A stretch of DNA of 64,000 nt from Thunnus maccoyii. Taxonomy: Eukaryota; Chordata; Actinopteri; Scombriformes; Scombridae. A program made the translations under genes and the position numbers. The DNA lies in contig NC_056550.1 in assembly GCF_910596095.1 (NCBI RefSeq), positions 7,712,501 through 7,776,500 on the forward strand, read 5' to 3'. The notes under the pieces are model-generated. The model did not search any database, was not told the origin of the DNA, and saw nothing but the letters and a program-made list of their open reading frames with translations. Shown one piece after another: positions 38,737-50,500 of the stretch (positions within the stretch are counted from its first letter, which is position 1; every line of letters begins with the position of its first letter).

Positions 38737-39647
38737 GGTTACCAGAAGTGTTGTGCTCCCTGCTGCCTGAGCTAAAGTCTGACCGTCAGCCCGACGGGGA
38801 TGCCCCGGAGACGTCACGGGTGTTACGTCACGACGCCGTCTGACAACCCGTGATCCACCATGAGACTGTAAACACATTTTCAGCACACAAACAAATGTGC
38901 TTACCTGCAGTTACTGGATATGTGATTGGGTGTAAATAGCTGTTGTCAAGTTTTTACATATTTGAGGGAGGCAAACAAATATCACTCTGTCCTGCTAAAA
39001 TATGTGTCTGTCTGTCTACTTGGAATTCAACCTGTACTCAAGCAGCTAATTATAACATTAGTTCCAAAATGAATCCTTTGAGGTATCAATGGACTTTTGA
39101 CAATAATCAAAGATGTATCAGGACAGCATAAAGGGGAACTAATTTGAAACCCTGACAGGATGCAGCAGTAATTTAAGGTTTAAGATTGCTTATATAATAA
39201 TTAGATGGGTACAAGCATTGCCATAAGGCTAGGGTGATGTTGGCAAGGCCTTTGAGTTACGCAATGGTATCATTTAATGGTTCCCCGAGGATACGTTGGA
39301 CCATGCAGGCACTCAGCATGATATGTATTATTTAAACGTTGACCTTTTTATTAATTACCGACATAATCTGCCCTACTTTTCAAATCAGCATAAACCCGGC
39401 AGTTCAGGGCGCATCGGTGGATACGGCTGCGTAAATCTGTGACTTTATTTAAACTTTTATTTATAAGAATAACTAAAGCACATGGGTGAAGCTCTAGTCC
39501 TGCTCTGGTGAGGGACGCAGCAAGCTTCAAACTAATTAACACTAATTAACAGGTGTCACGTGACCCCTCCCTTCCCAGTGTCAAAAAAAGGACCAAATAG
39601 TTCTGAGACCAAAACCGCAATAACCAAAACACCCAAACTATTAGAAA
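38737..39647. promoter_or_regulatory. Divergent promoter region between wbp2nl-like and ZP genes
   Basis: The two genes start 911 bases apart and point away from each other. On the wbp2nl side the DNA is CpG-rich, with two CRE-like motifs, GACGTCA (38810-38816) and TTACGTCA (38823-38830), about 75-95 bases before the start codon. On the ZP side two E-boxes, CAGGTG (39550-39555) and CACGTG (39557-39562), lie about 90 bases before the start codon. Oocyte ZP promoters are known to use E-boxes bound by FIGLA; whether these are used is inference. Confidence 0.5.
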
Positions 39648-42600
39648 ATGAATAATCATTTTGCAAAACTTTGCTCGATTTCTTTCATTCTTGCCTTCAC
39701 TGCTCAGCAGTGTTTCTCAGCTGCCCAGGAGAGAAAAACACCTGAGCAGAGGCAACATCCCGCCCTGCCGAGAGTCACCTGCTCTCCCAGAAGGATAAAA
39801 GCTGTTTTTGGTCCGCTGGTCAAAAGTAATATACATGTAAAAGGTAAGACTGTTTGTTGCAATACTGTATTTTTAAACCCTGAGAAGGATGGTAAAAATA
39901 ACTGAAGATCTTTTCAAAGTGCTCACTTATTTTAAAATAGGCTATCCACATTTGCATGTAATCCATCAATATTGTTTGTGCTTTGTTTTTTTCTCAGACA
40001 TGACAGGGGCTACGATCCCAGTGCCCCAGTCTGAGGGGTCCTGTGGAGTGAGACTGGGCACAGAGAAGAACCAGACTCTCTCATTCATCAGCAGATATGA
40101 CAGCTGCTGTGCTCATGTTGAGGTAAATTAACGCAAATGTGTACGTTTTTTTCCTGCCACAGGATTCATACAGGGAAAAGAAAACCTCATACAAATACAC
40201 AAATAGGATGTTAACAAGCAGCAGGTGAACATTTTAGGTAAACTGTAAAAATCTGAAAATAGAAGTCTAAAAAAAATCCAGATTTATGGATTTGATCACT
40301 TCTTGGTGTGGATTACTAAAAAATGTGTGTGTAAAATAATCAAATGAGTACTTAAAAGCAACTACTGTATATGTATTTGACACAAATAGGCATACATTGG
40401 CACATGAGGACATAAACTACATTGTTATTTATACATTATGAAAGCTTAATGGAACTGTAAATATAAATGCATCAGACTATGGAACCAGAAAGTTTGCAGC
40501 CCAAAACTCAATATGCAAATTTGCCACCTGTTTAAATTTATAAGATCGGTGCACCGTGTGTTTTATGTGTGACAAGGTGTGTATGACTCCTCAACATCCA
40601 TGCTGTGATGACCTTTAATCCTCAGGGCAGCAAAGTGGTCATCCCTCTGCAGGTCCAGCTGACGGGAGTAGATCGATGGTTCAGAGTAAATATCAGCTGT
40701 CCTCTGATAAAGAGATACAGTGAGAGGACTCGTCTTATCCCAACACGTGAGTGGAGACAGCTGATTGAACATAACAAGCTCACTAACACGGCTATGTACC
40801 CTATATCTGAAGTGTTCCTCTTTCATCAGTAATTTTCACCTCTTAACTTAATTTCTTTTTAATTGGCACCTTCTCTTTGGAGCCTAGTGGAGAGTTCAGT
40901 AATGTCTTTACACACAAGTGATGTCACAGGGAATAACATATCTCTTTTCCAGCATTACCTGGAAATTGTGACATCGAAAGAGACCTAAGAGTGGATTGTG
41001 GCCACCAAAGGATTTCCAGTGATGCCTGCTACAAGCTGGGATGCTGCTATGATTCTCGTGATTTAACGTGCTACTACAGACTTAATGGTAAGATTAGCAT
41101 TTGTCTTAAGGTACTGCATACATGGAAGTGATTTGTGCTGAGGTCATTTACATGCCAGACATCCTCTCTGACCTTTCCTTTACAACATATGGTCAACTTG
41201 CTTAATTGTTTAAGTGTAAAAAAAAAAAAAAAAAAAAAAAGACTATATTTTCCTGTGTTGGCACTCCCTCCAGCCTGCTCTCTGGATGGACACTTTGTGT
41301 TCTCAGTGAAGACCACAGAGACAGACCCACCTATCGATCCAGGCAGCCTCATGGTCAAGGATCAGCCACAGTGTGTCCCTGTGGTCACCACCCAAGACAC
41401 TGCTGTCTTCAAGATTGGTGTCATGGACTGTGGTGCAAAAAAGAAGGTGATGCTACTTATGAAGAATTTGATTCCAAAACAAGATATCTACTTTTTTTTG
41501 GATAAAACACTTTCTTTTTACATAGTGAAATCTGGCACAAAATTCAATCACACGAGGGGTTACTATGAACACTATTCAGTCACTGCTTGCAGAATGTACT
41601 GTATAGCACTTCAACTGTTTCACTGTAATACTGTTTGTCTGTTCCACCATAAATAATGTCATGCTTTATCAAAACCTTTTTTTTCTTGCATATGGCTTAA
41701 ATGTCATTGAATAGTTGACATACTTCAGCTTGAGGCTGAATCCTGTCTTCTCTGTCTGGCTCTTAGGTAGACGGAGATGTGATGATCTATGAGGTAGAGG
41801 TGGAGGAGCTGCATACTAAAAGTATAAACCAACATTCTCCATTTAGGTATGTTTTTATATCTTCTGCACACTACTGTACAGTTGTCTGACAGAGTGATTA
41901 CTGATTACAGAATATTTTAATCTCACAATGCAAGTATACTGGGTGGTGACAAATGTAGCAATAGTTGTTTTTTTTCTGTTTTTTGAAGTCTCCAGGTCCA
42001 GTGTGAATATGAGCCATCAGATCTAAAGCGTGCAGCAGATTTGCGGTCTTTGTACACAGTGACCAACCCACCACCTGTGGTTGCACTGGGAACCATCAGA
42101 GTGCAGATGAGAGTAGCCACAGGTAATAAAATGTAAAGCAGTGTGGCTTTGGTTTTCTTTTTTTATTATTTTGCATGTGTCGAGTCAATAAAACTTGGTG
42201 ACTGCGTTTCTGTATCATTTGTTCCTCCTAGATGCCTCTTTCACCTCTTTCTTTCCTGAGGACCAGCTCCCACTGACCTTGCCCCTACGTAAAGCTGCAT
42301 ATATGGAGGTCTCCATCGCCCAGCCGTCCCCAGACCCTACACTTTCCCTGCATGTGCGGGACTGCTTTGCCTACCCAGCGTCTAGACACTCTGTGTGGAC
42401 GCTTCTCTATGACGGGTAAGGTGGAGGCAATTACAGTGGCAACATGGGGGGTGGAGGGGGGGTGCATAGCTGCTGACAATCTTTTCTCCCCCTGGATAGA
42501 TGTCCCAACCCTCTGGACAACATGAGAAGTTCTGTCCCTGTGGACAACTGGGGGAAAACCACCTCCCACTCCCAAGTGAGGAGGTTTGATGTCAAGACCT

Positions 42601-43244
42601 TCGCCTTCTTGGACCCTCATACAGGCCATCCAAGTGTGGAGGAAGTAAGGTTATCATATCCGCAAATTTGTATAAAAGTAACACGGCTTCTTTGACAACT
42701 TCTTAATTGTGTAACGTCTGACTTAGATGTACTTCTACTGTTGGGTGGAAATCTGCACAGAGGATGTTGACTGTGCACAGCGTTGCACCATCATTTGTGA
42801 GTATATCGTCTTTCACCTTGCACACTGTGTGTACTGTGTATTTGTGTTCATTGTTTGCTTCTCCTCCCACAGCATCTGAGGGTGAGAGACAGAGAAGAGA
42901 GGCCGTGTTTGGGTCTGACAAGGTTCAGCTGGTCTCATTAGGGCCTCTGCTGCTGGGACAGAATAACACTGAGCTGGAAGACAATCCATGTGCTCATCAG
43001 AACACAAGTAAGTACTACTCAGCCCAAAACTAGAGTCACCATGTGATGGAACAGTGGCAGTGCTTCAAGGTAAATCTAACTTCTCTCTTTAGTGTTTCAG
43101 GTGATAGCATATATTCTCGCTGGTGTTGGCGCTGCCCTGCTGTTGATCTCAATGTTTACTGTATGGTCAAGCATCAGAAAGCGTCAGAAACCAGAAGAGC
43201 AGCAACCCTGTGATGCACAAGTTGACAGTGAACAATCTCAATAA
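39648..43244 (+). CDS. Zona pellucida egg-coat glycoprotein, ZP4/ZPB type
   Basis: This is a membrane-anchored precursor of an egg-envelope filament protein. Twelve exons join in frame: 39648-39843, 39998-40122, 40626-40746, 40953-41087, 41274-41446, 41767-41846, 41989-42122, 42232-42415, 42500-42644, 42727-42796, 42873-43007, 43093-43244, giving 549 residues. Order: signal peptide (residues 1 to about 24, SISFILAFTAQQCFSA); an extra ZP-N-like domain (to about 147); a trefoil domain (about 153-192, with CGHQRISSDACYKLGCCYD); a ZP module (about 194-455); a furin site RQRR (460-463); and a transmembrane segment (about 504-522) with a short cytoplasmic tail. Trefoil plus ZP places it in the ZP1/ZP2/ZP4 group; ZP4 fits best by length. 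The subfamily name is not certain, so no symbol is given. Confidence 0.9.
41218..41240. repeat. A homopolymer in ZP gene intron 4
   Basis: Twenty-three A bases lie 33 bases before exon 5 of the ZP gene. Frames that seem to read through here are artefacts. Confidence 0.8.
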
Positions 43245-43355
43245 AATATTTTCTGTAATGTGCACTCAATTTTTCTTTTTTGTACTTTCATTCATGCCTT
43301 GTGAGGTGCTTGTGATTTAATAAAAACAAGTATTGGTAAATCAGAATAGTTTATT
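43240..43355. terminator. Facing polyadenylation signals of the ZP gene and rrp7a
   Basis: AATAAA at 43240-43245 on the plus strand overlaps the ZP stop codon (43242-43244), and a second AATAAA lies near 43318. On the minus strand AATAAA for rrp7a is at 43355-43350. The two genes converge with only 191 bases between stop codons, so their 3' ends probably abut or overlap. Confidence 0.65.
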
Positions 43356-43435
43356 AACACAAAAAAGCTCAGGTTTGTAATGTAACTAAAACACACAAAA
43401 GTAGTGAAGAAAGAAGAAAAATCCGGTTAGATGAC

Positions 43436-45394
43436 TCAATAAGGTCTGAACTTTCTCTGCGCCCTCAGCAGAGCTATTCTCTGTTTGTCCTCCTCGAACT
43501 TTTTCCTTAGTTCAGCAATATCTGAAAGAAAAACATGAAATATAATTACTATCTCCTTTACTGAAAATTGCAAATGGAGAAAATTAAATGCACAATGCCA
43601 CGTAACCCTAATTGTTTCCATAGGCTCTGTAATTCAATTTAAATACTAGCCACTTACGTTCTTTCTGTGTGTTTCTGTGCTGCCAGGTGTAGAAGTTCAT
43701 GAGCTCCTTCCTCTTCTTTTTCCTTATCTCTTTCTGTAGAGTCCTCTGGTTGGCTGCCTCACTATGAGGGCGGGCCTTGGCGCCCTTGTGTCCCTTAGTG
43801 ACTTTCACCCAGCCTTCTTCATCTTCTTGTTGCTGCTCAGCCTCCATCCTCTGCCGCTCCGCTTCCTGTGACACAGAACACCAACCCAAGTTAAAGTTAC
43901 GTGAAGTAGATGGGTGATTGATGTTGGAGGAAAAGCTGCAGAATTCTCACCTCTTCTTTACGCTTGTCGTAGTCTTCCATGAACGTGTCGACCATTTGTT
44001 GCAGTTTTTCCGGCTGAATGAAAGTCTGTGTGTACTGCTGAATCCATTCTGTCATTGGAAAACACAACATGTATGTATGTGTCACAAAACTGACTTGTTC
44101 CATATCTTAAATGCTCAACGAGTACCTGGCTCACACTAAAATTCTAATACTTGATTCATAGTTTAGAGTAAATACAAAGCAATACAACAACCATATTTTG
44201 AAATAAAAAGAAAATATAACATGAGATTTTGCATTAGTAAAAGTAAATGCCTTGCTGTAGAGTCACTCACTCTCTACTCCTGTCCTCACTGGATGATGCT
44301 CTGTGCTGACGATCAGAGGCACATTATGGGGATGTGATTTAACTGCTGTCACACTGGAGGACTTCTGGAACACAATGTAGCCAACTTTGAAGCCCTGGAA
44401 GAGACAGAGAGAAAAGGAAAATAATGACCTGAAAGTGCTTCACAAATAATACAAAATAACAAGTTTATAAAAATTGTGATTTAAAAGAAGTTAGAAAGGT
44501 CGCAAGATAAATTTCGACAGGAAGACTGTTCCAGAGTTTTGGGGCCCTGACAGCAAAAGCACAGTCTCCTTTAGTTTTAAGTCTAGATCAGGGGACTGTT
44601 AGCAGAGTTTTGTTGTGAGATCTGAGGTTGTGTGCAGGTAAAGAGGGGCACAAAAGCTCACAAATGTATACTGGAGTTAAACCATGTAGTGTTTTAAAAG
44701 TGAAAGCGAACCTGCTTTTCAGCTGGCCTGAAGAACCTGGACAGAGTCGGTCCAGACTGCTGAAATGAGCCCGGGTGGTCTCTCAACTCCACTGACTGAA
44801 TACTGCCAAACTGCGAGAACAACTCTTTGACAACATCCTGAAACACAAACAGCAAGGCAGGAATGAACAACAGGCTAGTCTGTAATCATCTACGATGAAA
44901 TGATTGATGAGGAAGTGTTTCAATGATTGACAAATCAACCAAACTTGACAGTTCACCATTCATAGCAACATAAACGGTACCTCTGGGCAGTATGGAGGGA
45001 TGTTGAGGACAAATAAAGTCCTGTCCAGCGGCCTGTGTGAACTCTTCTCTGCTCGTACTTTGTGCTCTTTCACATACAGCTTATGTTGAGCAACGCTGTT
45101 GGAGCTAAACTGCAAAGAAAGCACTGAAGGGAGACAAGAAAAACAACCCTGAAGCCAACACATCACACATTAACGTTATCTGCTGCTTTACAGGTACAAG
45201 AAGTGCTACAAGATGAAGCTAACCACCACGACCGTGTGAAATGACAAGAAAAAGCTTCGGTCTGAGGAGAAATTTGTTTTCTATCGAAATGCTGAAGTTA
45301 GTATTCAAAATTTGTCTCCATTAATACCTGTAAATCCTCCAGGAATAACACAAGCCTCTGTGCCACTGGCATGTTTCTTCTTGGACGGCGCCAT
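43436..45394 (-). CDS. rrp7a: Ribosomal RNA-processing protein 7 homolog A
   Basis: RRP7A is a nucleolar factor for early 40S subunit assembly. Seven exons join in frame (minus strand): 45394-45328, 45123-44981, 44837-44712, 44394-44271, 44048-43951, 43865-43658, 43521-43436, giving 283 residues (human 280). An RRM-like region holds RTLFVLNIPPYCPE, QFGSIQSVEL and GFKVGYIVFQK. The C-terminal Rrp7 part has EEGWVKVT, RKELMNFYTWQHR and the diagnostic end RKKFEEDKQRIALLRAQRKF before RPY. The tryptophan of KWIQQY is residue 155, matching the human position (W155) reported mutated in a microcephaly family. The promoter side carries an ETS site CCGGAAGT at 45413-45420, and the start codon sits in a YY1-like AAAATGGCGCC, both common in ribosome-assembly genes. 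Confidence 0.96.
44500..44700. repeat. Probable interspersed repeat fragment in rrp7a intron 3
   Basis: The block contains GGAAGACTGTTCCAGAGTTT, GGGGCCCTGACAGCAAAAGC and TACTGGAGTTAAACCATG. I recall closely similar dispersed sequences from teleost introns, but I cannot name the family. It ends about 12 bases from the exon 3 donor. No coding capacity was seen. Confidence 0.45.
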
Positions 45395-47556
45395 TTTGTC
45401 GTGACCTATAACACCGGAAGTACAACTAAAGCGGATTTGTCTTTATTTTTTAATATACAAATAGATACATCCATGATAGAAACACGTCAGATAAAATGAA
45501 AATTAAACCATTATATACATACGTCTTTTCTTTTTTTCTTTTTTTTTACCAGCGGTATGTTTCAAGAGTTTAATTATTAGAATATATGGTGTCTCATAAT
45601 GTCTATGGTCTCAATGTGTTCATGTTTTTAATAATATTACTATATTGCCATCTTTTCAACACAAACATAAATAGAGAGGGTTTCTAATTACATGGGTAAT
45701 TTTTTAACAAGGTAAAACTATTTAGTTTTTACTTTTTGCATGTCAGTTATAATGTAATCCTGCTTCAAAGCTTTTTATAATAGTTATGGCTGTTGAGTTT
45801 TAAATGTAAATATGTAATATTCAGAGTTACCATGCTCAAAGGGAAAGGAAAATAAACCCTTCACAGCTAATAGTCTAAATTTGATTGATAAGGTCAGTTA
45901 ATAAAAGCAGGCTTCTGAAAATAGGGCAAACTGTGATTGCACTTGAGAGATATGAGGAATTTCATTTGCTGTCAAGTTTTTGTGTACACTTTTTCACAGA
46001 TGCCACAAGGACATGATGACTGTATGGATTTTGTCCACTATTTTGCCCAGTTGCTTAAAACAATTATTCTATCATACAGCCAATTTGTATTGCTAGAATT
46101 AAAAGAAAAAACATAATTAAAATGTTTAATAGATACCTGTTACTGTATGCTTTATATATATACATATTTTGGGTTACAACTACTTTTTTTTCTTATTTTA
46201 GCAACTATGGCATTGAGAAATGGGAGTTGACTCTACATTTTCATACAAAACTGTAAACTTGCATTCAATCTGAAAGAAATTTGTCTGGTCATCCAATTTA
46301 CCCACTTGTCCATCCCAGATTAGAAATCTACGTATTCTGGATTTAACATGATTGGTAAAATAGTGTGTCCCTTTGTGTTTTTGATTTCAACTCATTGGTG
46401 TCAAGTTTCCTCAACCATGACAATAGAAGTACATGAAGCAGCTGAAACAGGAAAATAACCATCATGTGGCACCCAGGAAAAACAAATCTCAGACAACATC
46501 TACAAAGCTAAATATTTAATGGTGACATTTCACAGACAGATCTGACCTCTCTAGTATCTCCTTGACTGACATACCAAGAAAACAACAGAATGTAATTTAC
46601 AGTCTTTCAACAAAAATCGGGTGTAATGTATAGTAGAAAGAATTAAACATATACTGCTTCAAAACCGGACAACCAAGTAAACCCAGTCACAAACAGAACA
46701 CACAAGAATCTGGATGTTACACGAATGGTAAAACCAAACAAAACATCAGCATAATCTGACTGTTTGAGAACTGGTTTACTGAAATTAAACGTTATTATGG
46801 TTTCTGCCCATCCCTGATTTACTCACACAGGTTGAGTTATTTTGACTATCAAGACTTCATGTCAGATACAGGGAGAAGGACAACTTCATCACCCTGCTAA
46901 ATCAGATAGATATATCTAGTGTAATGTCCTCTGTTTCTTCTATTTTTGTATGGTGTATATTCAGTCTTATTTCTATGGTCTGTACATAGCAGGACAATCC
47001 TAAAGGAGCTATAGACAATATAACTGAACACAGCTGTGTGGGTGTACAGGGCCTTGAACACAACATATCTCTGGGTGAAGACAATGTTGTCTGTCAATCT
47101 GTTCTGTTAATGAGTTTTCTCTCTTTTTTAGGGAGGGGAGGACAGGTAGAGTTAAATTGGAGTATTAAAAAAAACAAACAAAAACCTCAACATATCCAAA
47201 CAGGTTTGCACAGAATTGACAAAAAACAGAAAAAAAAAAAATCCCTACACATCCGGTGTGATTTGGCATCCTCCACCACATTGAATTAAAACAACAAATC
47301 TCATTACACTTCTTTCCATTGGTCCATCTCAGGAACAAACAGGTGACATTTGGATACCACAAAATCAAAAACAGGATGTTGCGTATCCATGTATCTCACG
47401 TTCAGAGTAGTCGTGTATATCAAATGTGTAAAAATCAGCTTCATATGAGAGAGTGCAGGCTGCCTGATGGCGAGATGAAAACCACAGTTTGTATGTGAAC
47501 ACTGAGAATGCAGTAATATGTTTATGGACAGACAGTGTATTCATACTAGACATGAA
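45395..47556. other. Spacer between rrp7a promoter and poldip3 stop
   Basis: The right part (about 46500-47556) is probably the poldip3 3' UTR on the minus strand; a possible ATTAAA signal is at 46518-46513. The left end holds the rrp7a promoter with its ETS site at 45413-45420. I see no other gene. Confidence 0.5.
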
Positions 47557-50500
47557 CTATATCTTGATGCGAAAGGCGGTGGCCTGTGAGCTAGGGGGCT
47601 CAGTGGTGGAGGTGGACTGTGCGGTGGACTTGAACAGAGCTTTGAGGATGGTTTGGGGGTCCACCTCTGGAGTGGGCTGAGAGGAGGCTCGCTGACCGGC
47701 GGGGCGAGACAAGGAGGGGGGCAGGCCGTCTTTCTTTGTACCGCTGCCGGTGCCTGGAGTGTCACTGAGCCTCCTGTAAGGATCAGGAGAGAGAGAGAGA
47801 GAGACGTCACATTTCCTCAAGACCACAAATGGATACACAGGGTCTCACCAAATCCATGACTTTTGCATATTTAAAAAAAAAAAAAAGAAAAAAAGATAGT
47901 TGTCATTCAAACAATCCAGTAAAAAGCAGAGAGAGATTCCTGTGATTAGTGAAAGCCACAAACACAGCAACAGTTAATGGCATTCACATTTAAATATTAA
48001 GCTAAACTTGATATCATCAAGTTTAATCAAAACCTTTAGTAGGTGGTCAATTTGAAAGACCATGCCCATTGCTTAGACAGAATAACCTAATCACAAAATG
48101 TGTTATCTGATTAACTGCATCATCAAAAGGCAACTCAATGTACCTCTAAATAGCTTGTCAGACATTACAATGAGATGCTGAACAAATCCTGCCTTCATAG
48201 TCACTGTTCTAGTGTTTGTAGGTCATTACTTGCAAATTTAAAAGAAGCAGCATCACTGTTCTTTATACTTAAATAAACAAATGGTTGACATACGTTGTAG
48301 AAATTAAGGGTAGGGGCAAATTACAGCTCATTAGAAATATGCAAAATTAAGTATATGCACATGATCAAAGTCAACTCCTCATTAATTTGAAATGAAGGAA
48401 TGAAGCCCTGAGGGCACACTTACAATAGAATGGGCTGATCAGAAGTGATGACATTTCCCTGAATATGAAGGTTACACTTCATTGGTTGGCCTGGGGGTGG
48501 ACAAGGAGAAAAGAAAAAACAGATCATGATACACAGGAACATACTGATGCTGAGTACATCTAATTGGGCCACCCTTTATTTCAATAAAAACACTTTGTTT
48601 TAATGAATACAAATACAAAGATGCCCCTAATCAGCAATCAGAGACAGTGCCCAAAACCCAGAGAGCCATCTGATGTGTACGTCCTTGCTACTAGCACTCA
48701 CCGTCCAGGCAGCGATTGTTGTACTTCCTGTATGCGCTCACAGCGTCCTCTTTACGGACAAACACCACTTCAGCCACGCCCACCTTCACCAGCCGCGCTC
48801 GCTTCAAGGCACCACACACACAGAACAGTTCCTGTGGACAAATAGATGTAGAGTACAAACCCGTGCTCAATGAGTCATTATGGGCACAACAGCCCTAAGC
48901 ACATCATCTAAATACATACCATCACGAAAGGGTTATTGGCAAATTGCGATTTACTCACAACTATGTCTTCCTCAGTGACCCGGGGATGCAGGTTGTTCAC
49001 CGTTATTTTTGTCCCCTCCAAAGGACTGAATGCAGGCTAGAAAGAAACATAACAACACAACAATATCAAGAATATGAAATGACATAAAAACATGTGAGTC
49101 ACTGTGGTGGTAAGGTTAACATACCAACAGGAAAAATATCTTAGAAAAACAAAGAGATTGTCAGGCTAATATATAGATTTACAGTTATTGCAGTCCTGCC
49201 ATTATAATGAAGTGGTCACAACACACAACCAGTTTGGGCTAGAGATGCACAGACTGCAATTCTCTTGGCTGATACCGATTTCCGTTTTTTAAAGTCTGAC
49301 CTGCTGATTCAGATTTTCTTTCTTTCTAAGAATTATAATTGACAACATACAAACATTTTTGCAAATTTCCTTCAATGGAAAATTCAATTGTATGTTCATA
49401 ATAAAACATTACACAGTATTTGGTTTTCTAACAACATGAAACTTTTAAGTTCATTGAAGTCAACTCAAAGTAAAATACTGACAAAATATTTGTCAGTGGT
49501 GCAGATAAACTCTGGCTGGTACCACAAAGTACTTTCCCACCTATTTTTCACCAATAATATTTTGTAATTTCCTAAATATTATCTTTTTTTAGTGAAATTA
49601 AAAAGCACTGGGAGTAAAAGTAGGAGAGTAGGGGACAAAATCAAGTTCCTAGCATGGAAAAATATAGTGAACTACAGATGCAAGCAGGAGTGTTTACCTG
49701 AGGGGGAGTAGGAGGTGTTTTGCTGGTTTCTGCTGTGCTTTGCTGGAGGGTCCTGGAGACTGGCTGCAAGGCTGGAGCTGAGGACCGGGTGGCAGCCATG
49801 CTGGTGTTGGGCCGGGTGGGAGCCACGGGGACAGGAGGACGCGGGGCTGTGTAAGCATCATTTTTAACCACCTTGGTAATTGGGGCTGACATGGAGAATG
49901 CGGAGCCCACCGTACCAGGCTGTACGAAATAAAGGAATGAAAAGAAGTTTAATTTAAGAGTTTAATTTCATGCAGGAAACAGACTGGACATGTGACAACT
50001 TAAGTATGTGTTTGAGTCTCTGCTGATTTAAACGGTATGTAAGGTCAGGTCAGGTCAGCAGTCATGAAGCAGCTCTTACCCGTGATGGTAGCACATTGTT
50101 AGCAGTAGTGATCTTTATTTGTTTACTGGGGGTCCCAGCATGCTCATTTGAGATAGGCTGTGGGAGACAAAATAATCTGTTTAGTCACATGTGTTATGCT
50201 TTGAGCAATAATATAAAGGGAAACATACTGTTCTGCTTTCAGAGGAATATTTTTGTAAACATGAGAATTACACTAATCCCTCATGTTTAAACATGTCAAG
50301 AAAAAACAGTTCTACCTGTGAAGCTGCACGTATTCCAGCTGACATCCCCACTGGATGTTGCTGTAAAAAGAAACATCATACATCAGATTGCAGTAAGCAT
50401 GTCAGTAGATCTGTGAGTATTTTCAATCTCGAGAGATCTATAGATTATTTTTTCAATAAGTCGTTTAGTCTGAGTTGTCAGAAAGTATTGAAAGATATGC

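Noticed and set aside
41135-41656. 173-codon plus-strand frame around ZP exon 5
   Set aside because: It is exon 5 in its true frame read into both introns through the A run; splice sites at 41274 and 41446 limit the coding part.
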